From assembly GCA_964586765.1 (NCBI GenBank), contig CAZPHN010000006.1, positions 19,832 to 83,831 of the forward strand: a DNA stretch of 64,000 nucleotides, written 5' to 3'. The notes below the pieces were generated by a model. The model worked only from the letters and a program-made list of their open reading frames with translations, searched no databases and had not been told where the DNA came from. Below are positions 33,124 to 40,895 of the stretch, one piece after another. Numbering within the stretch: the first letter of the stretch is position 1; every line of letters begins with the position of its first letter. The position numbers and the translations under genes were made by a program. Source of the stretch: UBA3263 sp964586765. Lineage in GTDB: Bacteria > Bacteroidota > Bacteroidia > Bacteroidales > Muribaculaceae.

Positions 33124-34029
33124 ATGAAACGCAAAAATACATCAATCGACCTTGCCGAAATTCCCGTGATGAAACGAACCATCACAATCGACAACACATT
33201 TATGATTGCCGATACCCTCGACAATTCAAACTCCCTGACGGAATTAAGTCAATATGAAAACTTCATACTTAAACTCCGTACACCCTCCAAAATAAACTAC
33301 ACAATGATACTTCTCTGCCTTGGCGGAGAAATAAAACTTAACTTAAATCTCCAACAAATTTCCATTGACTCACACTCGTTACTCCTGATACCTGAGGGAA
33401 CGATAGGAGAATACATAGACATCTCCGATAATCTCGAAATTATCATGATTGGATTTTCCAACTCAGCCCATATCATTGACAAAACAAACTTATATTTCTC
33501 CCCAAACATAATAAAACTCATTTCAAATCCGCTTCATAAACTATCAACCGAAGAATGTAATCAAATTCTATCAATCTATAATATAATGCGTTCACGCCTA
33601 ATTGAAACAGACTTTCCCGCCAAGCGTGAATTAGCTATAAATGCAACGCGTTTTATACTGGCTTATGTATCACCTAACCTACTTAAAACCACACAACAAA
33701 GCACTGACACCACACTTTTTGAAAACTTCCTCGAACTCGTTGGAAAACACGCCACTTCGAGCCGCTCAATCAGCTTCTATGCCAATGCCCTGTCCATCAC
33801 CCCGCGCCACCTTAGCCGTGTCATCATGCGGACTTCGGGAAAGCCTGTCAAACAGTGGATTAATGAGCGCATAATCCTTGAAGCGAAAGTCCTTCTAAAC
33901 GAACCGGCCATGACCATCCAGCAGATTAGCGACACGCTTGGTTTCCCGAACCAAAGCTCCTTCGGCACCTACTTCAAAAAATTCACCTCTGTCTCCCCAT
34001 TGTCCTTTAGAAGGAGTAGGAGAGGGTGA
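33124..34029 (+). CDS. AraC-family transcriptional regulator
   Basis: The ATG at 33124 gives 301 residues. The N-terminal ~170 form a cupin-like sensor (LGGEIKLNLNLQQISIDSHS, LLIPEGTIGEYIDI). The C-terminal ~100 are a double helix-turn-helix (SITPRHLSRVIMRTSGKPVK, MTIQQISDTLGFPNQSSFGT, FKKFTSVSPLSFRRS). It is divergent from the RND operon across a short AT-rich gap, so it probably controls that operon in response to an unknown ligand. Its 3' end overlaps the convergent barrel gene by 23 bases. Confidence 0.9.
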   Translation: MKRKNTSIDLAEIPVMKRTITIDNTFMIADTLDNSNSLTELSQYENFILKLRTPSKINYTMILLCLGGEIKLNLNLQQISIDSHSLLLIPEGTIGEYIDISDNLEIIMIGFSNSAHIIDKTNLYFSPNIIKLISNPLHKLSTEECNQILSIYNIMRSRLIETDFPAKRELAINATRFILAYVSPNLLKTTQQSTDTTLFENFLELVGKHATSSRSISFYANALSITPRHLSRVIMRTSGKPVKQWINERIILEAKVLLNEPAMTIQQISDTLGFPNQSSFGTYFKKFTSVSPLSFRRSRRG

Positions 34030-34876
34030 GGCGGGTGGCGATGAGGGTGCGGCGGTAGGGGGTGCCGTCGTTGTTGAGGTAGAAGGGGTCGGCGGGGTTG
34101 AGACGGTAGCGGCGGTCAGGGAATCGACCCCAGCCGTGGCGACCTTCTACGCCGACGGCGAAACGGCTCCACTGGAGTTTCGCACCGAAATCAAACATGT
34201 TGACGTAGGCTGCTTCGGTAACCCACTTTCCGCGGCTGAGACCCTTGATGCGCTCTCCCTGAAGGTCGGCGGGTGTGCCACGGTAAAAACTGAATGTATA
34301 GGAGGGGATGTAGTGGGCGTAGACGGTGATTTTGGTGGATGACATTTTATTGTTTGACCATGAGAAAGGCGCGATGCTGATTACCGGTCCGACACCGCAG
34401 ACTCCGCCGGTGAGGGTCATACGGCGCATGAGTATGCGGGCAGGATAGCGGGTAAATCCGCTGCCGGAAACCACTTGGGTGCTGTATGTGAGGTCACGCG
34501 TGGTACGGTCATAGGTGGTGAGTTCCACGTCGAGCCAGCGGGCATCTATGCCTACTTTTATGAATGAGCCAAATCCGCTTCCGGAGGGGAAGAGGTAGGA
34601 GGTTCCTTGGTTAAAGAATATGCCGAATGAGGTAAATTCGCGCGGGAGTGATTCATTGTCGGTATGTCCGACAAGTACGAAACCTAATGAGGTGTAACGT
34701 CCGCGACCCCATACTTGATTTTTATAGTAGTCCATGTCGAGGACTTTCAATTGCTGACGGGCAGCGGCGAGTTCGCGGTCAATCGAGTCGATGCGAGTAG
34801 CGACAGAAAAATCACGCGCACTGAGCCCGTGAGCCACACCCAGTAACACAACAAAGATAGAAATAAGCTTTTTCAT
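34007..34876 (-). CDS. Predicted outer-membrane beta-barrel protein
   Basis: The start at 34876 gives 289 residues with a signal peptide (MKKLISIFVVLLGVAHGLSA). A short coiled segment follows (IDSIDRELAAARQQLKVLD), then alternating beta strands with aromatic ends, finishing in TLIATRLTLSYSF, the terminal aromatic typical of barrel proteins. I recognise no specific family. The frame is open 38 codons upstream, but that part is AT-rich and lacks a signal. The plus strand here is strikingly G-rich. Confidence 0.78.
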   Translation of the reverse strand: MKKLISIFVVLLGVAHGLSARDFSVATRIDSIDRELAAARQQLKVLDMDYYKNQVWGRGRYTSLGFVLVGHTDNESLPREFTSFGIFFNQGTSYLFPSGSGFGSFIKVGIDARWLDVELTTYDRTTRDLTYSTQVVSGSGFTRYPARILMRRMTLTGGVCGVGPVISIAPFSWSNNKMSSTKITVYAHYIPSYTFSFYRGTPADLQGERIKGLSRGKWVTEAAYVNMFDFGAKLQWSRFAVGVEGRHGWGRFPDRRYRLNPADPFYLNNDGTPYRRTLIATRLTLSYSF

Positions 34877-35262
34877 AGGGGCAAATATACGGAAAAAAAT
34901 GGGAAAAAAGAGAGAAAGGGGGATGTTGATAAGGTGTTGATAAGTTGTAGAAGGAGGTGTTGAAAAGTGGTAAATAATGTTGAGAGTCAAAAGGGCTGGA
35001 AACGTTGTTAATTGTAATTAACAGTAAAGAGGGAGTTATTTACTTTGAAATCAAATAAATTTTATTAACTTTGTGGGTTGTAAACAATATGTTGATAACT
35101 TAGTTTTAGTGCTGACAGTCAGCATATTATTATGTTAATAACTTGGTTTATAACTGTTGATTACGTTTGATAAGTGAAAGTTGCAAGAGATTGGGCAGAA
35201 AGTTATCAAAGGAATTAACAGCCTTTATTCTTTCTTTTTAAAATTCTTTTTAAAAAACTTAT
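34877..35262. other. AT-rich intergenic region, candidate replication origin
   Basis: The 386-bp gap holds TGTTGATAA three times (34924, 34935, 35090) plus variants TGTTGAAAA (34958), TGTTAATAA (35133) and TGTTGATTA (35155), all in one orientation. TGTTGATAA differs by one base from the DnaA-box form TGTGGATAA. A perfect palindrome TGCTGACAGTCAGCA (35110-35124) and long A/T runs are also present. Plus-strand composition changes here from C-rich (left) to G-rich (right), as expected across an origin. The assignment is inference. Confidence 0.4.
35044..35073 (+). promoter_or_regulatory. Bacteroidota promoter upstream of nadA
   Basis: TTTG (35044-35047), an 18-base spacer and TAACTTTG (35066-35073) form a good -33/-7 pair. 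The implied leader to nadA is about 185 bases. Confidence 0.6.
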
Positions 35263-36183
35263 ATGAAAGAAAAAATAGAGCGGTTGAAGAAGGAGCGTAA
35301 AGCAGTAATCCTCGCTCACTATTATGCTCGTCCTGAGATTCAGGATATAGCGGATTATATAGGAGACTCGCTTGCCTTGGCACAGATTGCCGCCGGACTG
35401 GATGAGCCGGTGATAGTAATGTGTGGGGTAAATTTCATGGGCGAGACGGCAAAAATTTTATGTCCGGACAAGACGGTTCTGATTCCCGATATCAATGCGG
35501 GCTGTTCGCTTGCGGATTCATGTCCGGCAGCCGAGTTTGAGGAATTTATCAAGTCACACCCGAACCATACGGTCATCAGTTATGTTAATACGTCGGCAGA
35601 GGTGAAGGCTCTGAGCGATGTGCTTGTGACTTCGTCGAACGCGCGGAAGATTGTTGATTCTTTTCCGAAGGATGAGAAGATAATTTTCGGACCTGACCGG
35701 AACCTCGGTAATTATATCAATTCTGTAACGGGCAGGGAGATGGTTCTATGGAACGGAGCCTGTCATGTCCATGAGGAGTTCAGCGCGGAGAAGCTCGCGG
35801 CTCTGAAGGCGGAGCATCCTCAGGCGAAGGTTCTGGCGCATCCGGAATGTCGCAAGCCGGTTTTGCTGCTTGCGGATGTGGTAGGTTCGACAGCAGCCCT
35901 GCTTAAGGCAGCGACGGAGGCACCAGACGGCTCGGAGTTCATTGTAGCTACGGAGAGCGGCATTCTTCACGAGATGAGGAAGCTAAATCCGGGGAAGACT
36001 TTCATTCCGGCTCAGCCAATGGACAGTACCTGCGGCTGTAATGACTGCGCGTTCATGAAGCTGAACACGCTGGAGAAGCTTGCAGCCTGTCTGGAGAATA
36101 TGGCTCCGGCGGTTGAGGTTGATCCGAAGGTTGCCGAGAAGGCGCGGAAGCCGATTGAGCGGATGCTTTCGCTTAGCAATTAG
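35263..36183 (+). CDS. nadA: Quinolinate synthase A
   Basis: This 306-residue protein is of normal NadA length. The motifs are AVILAHYYARPEIQDIADYI, VMCGVNFMGETAKIL, DINAGCSLADSC, NGACHVHEEFS, AHPECRKPVLLLADVVGST and STCGCNDCAFMKLNTLEKL. The Cys residues in the INAGCS, NGACHVH and CGCNDC segments fit the [4Fe-4S] ligands. It condenses iminoaspartate with dihydroxyacetone phosphate to quinolinate for NAD. No nadB or nadC is adjacent. The final codons and stop run into an ATTAGTAATTAG repeat. Confidence 0.95.
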   Translation: MKEKIERLKKERKAVILAHYYARPEIQDIADYIGDSLALAQIAAGLDEPVIVMCGVNFMGETAKILCPDKTVLIPDINAGCSLADSCPAAEFEEFIKSHPNHTVISYVNTSAEVKALSDVLVTSSNARKIVDSFPKDEKIIFGPDRNLGNYINSVTGREMVLWNGACHVHEEFSAEKLAALKAEHPQAKVLAHPECRKPVLLLADVVGSTAALLKAATEAPDGSEFIVATESGILHEMRKLNPGKTFIPAQPMDSTCGCNDCAFMKLNTLEKLAACLENMAPAVEVDPKVAEKARKPIERMLSLSN

Positions 36184-36213
36184 TAATTAGTAATTAGTAA
36201 TTAGAAATTAATT
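36178..36213 (+). repeat. ATTAGTAATTAG-family repeat after nadA
   Basis: This has four TTAGTAA-type units and one TTAGAAA unit. The first supplies the nadA stop codon, and the array fills the gap to deoC. Confidence 0.8.
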
Positions 36214-36217
36214 TATT

Positions 36218-37102
36218 ATGGATAAGTATCATCAGGCAATAGCCGAGTCACAGGTGACAACAGACGATGCAGCAGTTAAGGCTGCAGTGGATAAGATTAT
36301 AGCGGAGAAGCTGCAGGAGAATATGAATCAGGATGTTTATAAGACTATTCTGAATTGTATTGACCTGACAACTCTGACGTCGACGGATTCGCCTCAAAGT
36401 GTGGCAAATTTCACGGAGAGGGTTAATGCTTTCGATAATGAGTATCCTCAGTATCCGAATGTTGCTGCAATCTGCGTTTATCCTAATTTCGTTCCCGTAG
36501 TCAGGACTGTTCTGGACGTTACGGGGGTGAATATCGCGGCGGTAAGCGGAGCTTTCCCTTCGAGCCAGACTTTTATAGAGGTTAAGGTAGCGGAGACAGC
36601 ACTCGCCATTGAGGGGGGAGCAGATGAAATAGATATTGTTTTCAATGTAGGCAATTATCTTGACGGTGATTATGAAGAGGTATGTGACGAGATTTCGGAG
36701 CTTAAACACAGTTGCCGCGGCGGACGCCTGAAGGTTATCCTTGAGACAGGCGCGCTTAAAACCGCCGAGAATATCAAGGCAGCGTCGGTTCTGAGCCTTT
36801 ATGCAGGCGCAGATTTCCTTAAGACGTCGACCGGCAAGGAGTATCCGGGAGCATCGCTGGAAGCTGCTTACGTTATGGCTCAATGTATCAAGGAGTATTA
36901 TGAAAAGACCGGCACGAAGGTAGGTTTCAAGGCTTCAGGCGGCGTAAGGACGACGGAGGATGCGGTGAAGTATTACACCATAATCAAGGAGGTACTTGGC
37001 GAAGAGTGGATGAACAATGAGTATTTCCGCATAGGTGCATCATCGCTCGCCAATAGTGTTTTGGCATCGCTGACAGGCGAGAGCGGCATTAAGTTCTTTT
37101 GA
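36218..37102 (+). CDS. deoC: Deoxyribose-phosphate aldolase
   Basis: This 294-residue protein carries the DeoC TIM-barrel motifs: CIDLTTLTSTDSPQSV, AAICVYPNFVPVV, EIDIVFNVGNYLDG, LKVILETGAL, the Schiff-base lysine in DFLKTSTGK and the proton-relay lysine in GFKASGGVRTTEDA. It cleaves deoxyribose-5-phosphate to glyceraldehyde-3-phosphate and acetaldehyde. The ~35-residue N-terminal extension is usual in the longer family. A GYF/CD225 gene starts 6 bases after the stop. Confidence 0.95.
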   Translation: MDKYHQAIAESQVTTDDAAVKAAVDKIIAEKLQENMNQDVYKTILNCIDLTTLTSTDSPQSVANFTERVNAFDNEYPQYPNVAAICVYPNFVPVVRTVLDVTGVNIAAVSGAFPSSQTFIEVKVAETALAIEGGADEIDIVFNVGNYLDGDYEEVCDEISELKHSCRGGRLKVILETGALKTAENIKAASVLSLYAGADFLKTSTGKEYPGASLEAAYVMAQCIKEYYEKTGTKVGFKASGGVRTTEDAVKYYTIIKEVLGEEWMNNEYFRIGASSLANSVLASLTGESGIKFF

Positions 37103-37107
37103 TAATC

Positions 37108-37653
37108 ATGGAAAAGAAGTATTGGATTATAGTTGACGGAAAGCCTCAGGGACCGTTTTCGATAGATGATTTGAGGCTCAGACGCGATTTTGCAGCCGAG
37201 CTTCCTGTATGGAGCAAGGGTCTGAGTGACTGGACTACCGCCGGTCAGGTAGAGGAGCTTGCAGCAGCTTTGGAGAACTGCGCGCCGGAGGAGGTTACTG
37301 CTGAGGAGGTTTCTTCTCCGTCGAGACCTTCGAGACCGGAGCAGAGCTCCGGGGCGGAAACCGGTGGACGACGCTGGGTTTCTGAGGCTGCCGTAACTGA
37401 AGAGGGCGAGAAGATTCCCAACACTTATATGGGCTGGAATATAGCGATGACGCTATGCTGCTGTATGCCGATGGGTATCGCGGGTATCATTTTCAGTTCG
37501 ATGGTTAAGCAGAGATGGTATCGCGGCGATATTGAGGGCGCGAAGAAGGCAAGCGAGATAGCCGCATGGTGCCTTATTCTGTCGATAGTTCTCGGTCTGG
37601 TATCATGGCCTTTCCAGATGTTGTCACAGTTAGGCAGTCTTTCCGGTCTATGA
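37108..37653 (+). CDS. GYF-2 (DUF4339) plus CD225/dispanin membrane protein
   Basis: The ATG at 37108 gives 181 residues. The N-terminal ~50 form a GYF_2 domain (YWIIVDGKPQGPFSIDDLRL, LPVWSKGLSDW). The C-terminal ~75 form a CD225-like pair of helices (NTYMGWNIAMTLCCCMPMGI, then the KASEIAAWCLILSIV helix). Function unknown; such proteins are common in Bacteroidota. The linker (about residues 70-90, SRPSRPEQSSGAETGG) is encoded by a palindromic repeat that also occurs in uvrD and at 40307. It overlaps the folB start. Confidence 0.85.
   Translation: MEKKYWIIVDGKPQGPFSIDDLRLRRDFAAELPVWSKGLSDWTTAGQVEELAAALENCAPEEVTAEEVSSPSRPSRPEQSSGAETGGRRWVSEAAVTEEGEKIPNTYMGWNIAMTLCCCMPMGIAGIIFSSMVKQRWYRGDIEGAKKASEIAAWCLILSIVLGLVSWPFQMLSQLGSLSGL
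37322..37362 (+). repeat. 9-bp repeat plus GGAGC palindrome inside the GYF/CD225 gene
   Basis: Two TCGAGACCN units lead into the perfect hairpin CCGGAGC-AGA-GCTCCGG (37336-37352) and GGCGGAAAC. The same hairpin and tail is at 40313. A relative lies inside uvrD. Confidence 0.85.
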
Positions 37654-38000
37654 TGGAGATAAACATCAATGGACTGAAGTTTTATGCCTATCACGGTGTA
37701 TTTCCCCGCGAGCGGAAGGTAGGTCAGCAGTTTGAGGTGGACCTGAGGTTGGAAACCGAGGGTTATGACGGCTCAGACACGCTTGACTCTACGGTTAATT
37801 ACGCTGAGGTCATCGAGGCTGTGAAGGAGGAGATGGCTGAGCCGTCAAATCTGATAGAGCACGTATGTTTCCGTATCTGCGAGCGGATAAGGAGGGACTT
37901 TCCGAGGGTTTCCGGCGGGGAGGTCGAGGTAAGGAAGCTGAGACCGCCTGTGGAAGCTGAACTTAGGTCAGTTTCGGTTAAATTAGGAATTAGTAATTAG
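37650..38000 (+). CDS. folB: Dihydroneopterin aldolase
   Basis: The ATG at 37650 overlaps the preceding stop and gives 116 residues of FolB: INGLKFYAYHGVFPRERKVG, LDSTVNYAEVIEAVKEEM, NLIEHVCFRICERI and VRKLRPPVEAELRSVSVKL. It converts dihydroneopterin to 6-hydroxymethyl-dihydropterin in folate synthesis. The last residues (GISN) and stop come from an ATTAGGAATTAG repeat. The frame is open 28 codons upstream, but that lies inside the GYF/CD225 gene. Confidence 0.93.
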   Translation: MMEININGLKFYAYHGVFPRERKVGQQFEVDLRLETEGYDGSDTLDSTVNYAEVIEAVKEEMAEPSNLIEHVCFRICERIRRDFPRVSGGEVEVRKLRPPVEAELRSVSVKLGISN

Positions 38001-38005
38001 GAATT
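37979..38005 (+). repeat. ATTAGTAATTAG-family repeat after folB
   Basis: Alternating TTAGGAA and TTAGTAA units encode the end of FolB and its stop. Confidence 0.8.
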
Positions 38006-38014
38006 TTTTTGTTA

Positions 38015-38040
38015 TGCTCACTGCGTTCGCATCACGGTGA
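38015..38040 (-). repeat. GAACGCAGTGAG repeat, inverted copy
   Basis: The reverse complement contains TGCGAACGCAGTGAGC preceded by CACCGTGA, matching the intergenic form at 23374 and 26518. It lies between folB and the first FKBP gene. Confidence 0.75.
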
Positions 38041-38081
38041 GGGCGACGGTGAGGGTTATTAGTAATTTAATTTTTTTTGAT

Positions 38082-38693
38082 ATGGATAAATTAAGTTATG
38101 CATTGGGACTCAGCATGGGAAATAATTTCCGTGCAAGCGGAGTCGATAAGATTGACGTTCAGGATTTTTCTGACGGCGTAGATGCAGTTTACAATGGTAA
38201 GGAGCTTAAGATGAGCTATGACGAGGCGAAGAAGGTTATCCGCGAGTATTTCGAGGCACTTGAGTCAAAACGTCAGGAGGCTGAGGCAGCTGCCGCTAAG
38301 GTAAATGAGGAAGCCGGCAAGAGCTATCTTGAGGAGAACGGTAAGCGTACGGAGGTAGTCACTACTCCCTCGGGACTTCAGTATGAGGTACTTGAGGAGG
38401 GTAACGGACCTCAGCCGAGCGCAGGCGACCAAGTTAAGGTTCATTATACGGGCCGTCTGATTGACGGAACGGTGTTTGACAGCAGTGTGGAGCGCGGCGA
38501 GCCGGCAACTTTCGGTGTAACACAGGTTATACCGGGCTGGGTAGAGGCACTTCAGCTGATGAAGGCAGGTTCGAAGTGGCGTCTGCATATTCCGTCAAAT
38601 CTTGCGTATGGACCTCAGGGCGCAGGCGGTATTATCGGACCTAATTCCACATTGATTTTTGATGTGGAACTTCTGGAAGTCATAGGTAAATGA
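38082..38693 (+). CDS. FKBP-type peptidyl-prolyl isomerase, cytoplasmic form
   Basis: The ATG at 38082 gives 203 residues. An N-terminal dimerisation-type helical region (MDKLSYALGLSMGNNFRASG, ~1-95) precedes an FKBP domain (VKVHYTGRLIDGTVFDSSVE, VIPGWVEALQLMKAGSKWRL, IPSNLAYGPQGAGG, LIFDVELLEV). No signal peptide is present, so it probably acts in the cytoplasm. The start codon is chosen because the upstream frame runs through the repeats. The stop overlaps the next FKBP ATG (ATGA). First of three consecutive FKBP genes. Confidence 0.92.
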   Translation: MDKLSYALGLSMGNNFRASGVDKIDVQDFSDGVDAVYNGKELKMSYDEAKKVIREYFEALESKRQEAEAAAAKVNEEAGKSYLEENGKRTEVVTTPSGLQYEVLEEGNGPQPSAGDQVKVHYTGRLIDGTVFDSSVERGEPATFGVTQVIPGWVEALQLMKAGSKWRLHIPSNLAYGPQGAGGIIGPNSTLIFDVELLEVIGK

Positions 38694-39367
38694 ACTTAAG
38701 GAGGATAATAGTTACAGCGACGACGCCGGTGCTGATGGGCATCGGCGGCGTTTTCTGTATGGCTGAGGACCTTAATGACGCAGCCGCCACGGTAATAGGT
38801 ACGGCGATGAGGGAGTATTACAAGACCCTTGAGGATGGCGGATTGAAACTTGACCGGGATGCGTTTATAAAGGGCGTAACGGCGGTTTTCAACGGCGATA
38901 CCATAGGCGGTTATGATGCGGCAAGCGCGGAGGCAGCCATAAGGCGCGCCGTTCAGCCGCAACAGGGACTGAGGACGGTCATACCGGACGCAGACGAGGC
39001 GGCTGAGAATGCATGGGTAGCGAAACAGATAAGCCTTCCGCGCGCCGAGCTATTGGAAGGAGGAGTAGTTCTCCAGCGGCTGACGGAAGGTTCAGGCGAA
39101 AGACCCGCGGCAGGTTCGACGGTAAAGGTAATGTATACGGGCCGTCTGAGCAACGGAACGGTTTTTGACACGACTGAGGAGCCGTTTGATTTACCGCTGA
39201 CGCGGATAATACCGGGATTAGCCCGCGCCATAGAGCAGATGCGTTACGGAGGGACCTACAGGGTCTTTATTCCTCCATCCGAAGGCTATGGCAAGGAAGC
39301 CGTCATGGACCTCATTCCGGGAAATTCGGCACTTGACTTTACCATAGAAATACTCGTAGAAAAATAA
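38690..39367 (+). CDS. FKBP-type peptidyl-prolyl isomerase, exported
   Basis: This 225-residue protein has an N-terminal export signal (about 1-25, TTPVLMGIGGVFCMAEDL). A Cys at about 23 could make it a lipoprotein, but the lipobox is weak. A short helical domain precedes the FKBP domain (VKVMYTGRLSNGTVFDTTEE, RIIPGLARAIEQMRYGGTYR, PPSEGYGKEAV). It is coupled by 4 bases to the upstream paralogue, and is 24 bases from the next one. Confidence 0.9.
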   Translation: MNLRRIIVTATTPVLMGIGGVFCMAEDLNDAAATVIGTAMREYYKTLEDGGLKLDRDAFIKGVTAVFNGDTIGGYDAASAEAAIRRAVQPQQGLRTVIPDADEAAENAWVAKQISLPRAELLEGGVVLQRLTEGSGERPAAGSTVKVMYTGRLSNGTVFDTTEEPFDLPLTRIIPGLARAIEQMRYGGTYRVFIPPSEGYGKEAVMDLIPGNSALDFTIEILVEK

Positions 39368-39391
39368 AACTATCATTAAAAACAGGAGACA

Positions 39392-40300
39392 ATGAAGAAA
39401 ATCATAATGGCAGCGGCAGGAGCAATGCTCTTATGGAGCTGCACAGGTACGGATAAGGGTACCGCCGGAGAAACGGAATCACTCTCAGGTCTGCTTGCCA
39501 GCCGGCTTGAGCAAGCAAAAACATGGGAGGACACCGTCATAGCAGTCAACGGTACCTTTATGGGAGGCTTTTTCAACTATAACCTGCATGAGGACGAAAT
39601 TCTGAGCAAGAACCTGAACATGAGCGAAGTTGAGAGGGGTATCAGGCAAGTGATGGGTTCAGATACCACCAACATGAGCTATCTTTATGGCATCCAAGTG
39701 GGCATGACCATCATGAATACATATCGCGAGGTCTCGGCCGATATGCCCGTGGATAAAGCCAAACTGATGGAGTCAATCATGGGAGCACTGAGACTTGACA
39801 GTGTAGACCGTCAACAACTTCTTGAAATCAGGACAGAATTCGAGAACATAGACAGGGAAGTAAAAGCCCGCCATCAAGAGGAACTGAACCAGCAGGTCTA
39901 TGAAAGCCGCGAGGCTCAGGAGAACAGATTATTCGCAGACGCAATAGCCGAGTCACTGAAGTCAAATCCGGAGTTCGAGGAAATCGGCAATACCGGTATC
40001 TTTAAGAAGACAGAGCGGGAGGGACAGGGCGAAACCTATAAGACATCAGACCGTCTGCGCGCAAGTTATACGGTATTGAAGCTTAGCGGCGAGCCCATCG
40101 AGAACGTAAAGTCACGGGCTATGTTTGCGGGTCATGCAGCTAATCCGATGCTTACGGCAGTGCTGCAGTATATGAGACCCGGGGAGAAATCTCAGTTCTT
40201 TGTGCCTTATGAACTTGCGTATGGAGTTCAGGGCAACAAGGATTCCGGGATAGGAGCCTGTGAGTCAGTCATGGTTTTCGTAGAGACCGAGGAGAATTAA
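39392..40300 (+). CDS. FKBP-type isomerase-like lipoprotein
   Basis: This 302-residue protein has a lipoprotein signal MKKIIMAAAGAMLLWSC (Cys17). The FkpA-like N-terminal helical region follows (NLNMSEVERGIRQVMGSDTT, ~70-190) and a divergent FKBP domain at the C-terminus (LRASYTVLKLSGEPIENVKS, YMRPGEKSQFFVPYELAYGV). Several residues of the FKBP active site differ from the first two paralogues (no YTGR, no FD), so it may be a chaperone without isomerase activity. Probably periplasmic face of the outer membrane. Confidence 0.85.
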   Translation: MKKIIMAAAGAMLLWSCTGTDKGTAGETESLSGLLASRLEQAKTWEDTVIAVNGTFMGGFFNYNLHEDEILSKNLNMSEVERGIRQVMGSDTTNMSYLYGIQVGMTIMNTYREVSADMPVDKAKLMESIMGALRLDSVDRQQLLEIRTEFENIDREVKARHQEELNQQVYESREAQENRLFADAIAESLKSNPEFEEIGNTGIFKKTEREGQGETYKTSDRLRASYTVLKLSGEPIENVKSRAMFAGHAANPMLTAVLQYMRPGEKSQFFVPYELAYGVQGNKDSGIGACESVMVFVETEEN

Positions 40301-40794
40301 ACACCCTTGGAGCCGGAGCAGAGCTCCGGGGCGGAAACAGGGGTTAGCTTCTGATTGCGGAAGTGGAGGAAGTCACGGAAGGCGGCGAAGGTGTCGGAGA
40401 TGGCAGCGAGTGAGTTTCGCGTCTGAGCGTCGAAGAGCTGCGCCGAGTTTCCGCCGTCGGACTTTCCACGTAGCTGACCGCCGACAAGCCACTCAGGGGC
40501 GGAATTGGTAGTCAGGATGATGCAGTCGTCATCAGGTCCGTCAGGCAGGAGTGCGCCAAAGGGGGAGGAAAGCGCGCCGACAGATTCGCCGTCGATAAAG
40601 AGGTCGTGGCGGTCGTCGCCGACGCTAAGGATTTTACCCGAAGGGAGGCGGAAATTGCGATATCCGGCATCGGGAAAGAGAGTAGGCGGACAGCCGACGG
40701 GTTTCAAGGAGGAACCGCACTGGCGTACATTGACTGCATAAAAGTCTGATTTACTGAGTTCTGATGGTTTTGGGAGATTGAAATCCAACTTCAT
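40297..40794 (-). CDS. Hypothetical protein with repeat-derived C-terminus
   Basis: The ATG at 40794 gives 165 residues with no signal or membrane helix. It starts MKLDFNLPKPSELSKSDFYA, has a beta-rich middle (FRLPSGKILSVGDDRHDLFI) and a segment CIILTTNSAPEWLVGGQLRG. No family recognised. The last ~13 residues (PVSAPELCSGSKGV) are encoded by the GGAGC palindromic repeat at 40307, so the ancestral stop may have been replaced. It is the only minus-strand gene between 35 and 50 kb, and its coding strand is C-rich. Confidence 0.55.
   Translation of the reverse strand: MKLDFNLPKPSELSKSDFYAVNVRQCGSSLKPVGCPPTLFPDAGYRNFRLPSGKILSVGDDRHDLFIDGESVGALSSPFGALLPDGPDDDCIILTTNSAPEWLVGGQLRGKSDGGNSAQLFDAQTRNSLAAISDTFAAFRDFLHFRNQKLTPVSAPELCSGSKGV
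40307..40343 (+). repeat. GGAGC palindrome repeat at the end of the hypothetical gene
   Basis: The hairpin CCGGAGC-AGA-GCTCCGG (40313-40329) plus GGCGGAAAC is identical over this stretch to 37336-37361. Confidence 0.85.
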
Positions 40795-40876
40795 AGGGGT
40801 TTTAGTTGTTATAGTGATGAAAGAAAACATCACAAAAATAATTGACAGATTAGGCGTTAAACCGCAAAAAATGTCG

Positions 40877-40884
40877 TAACTTTG
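40877..40884 (+). promoter_or_regulatory. -7 promoter element of the GH3 gene
   Basis: TAACTTTG matches TAnnTTTG and lies 11 bases before the ATG at 40896. Confidence 0.6.
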
Positions 40885-40895
40885 CAAAAATAGAT

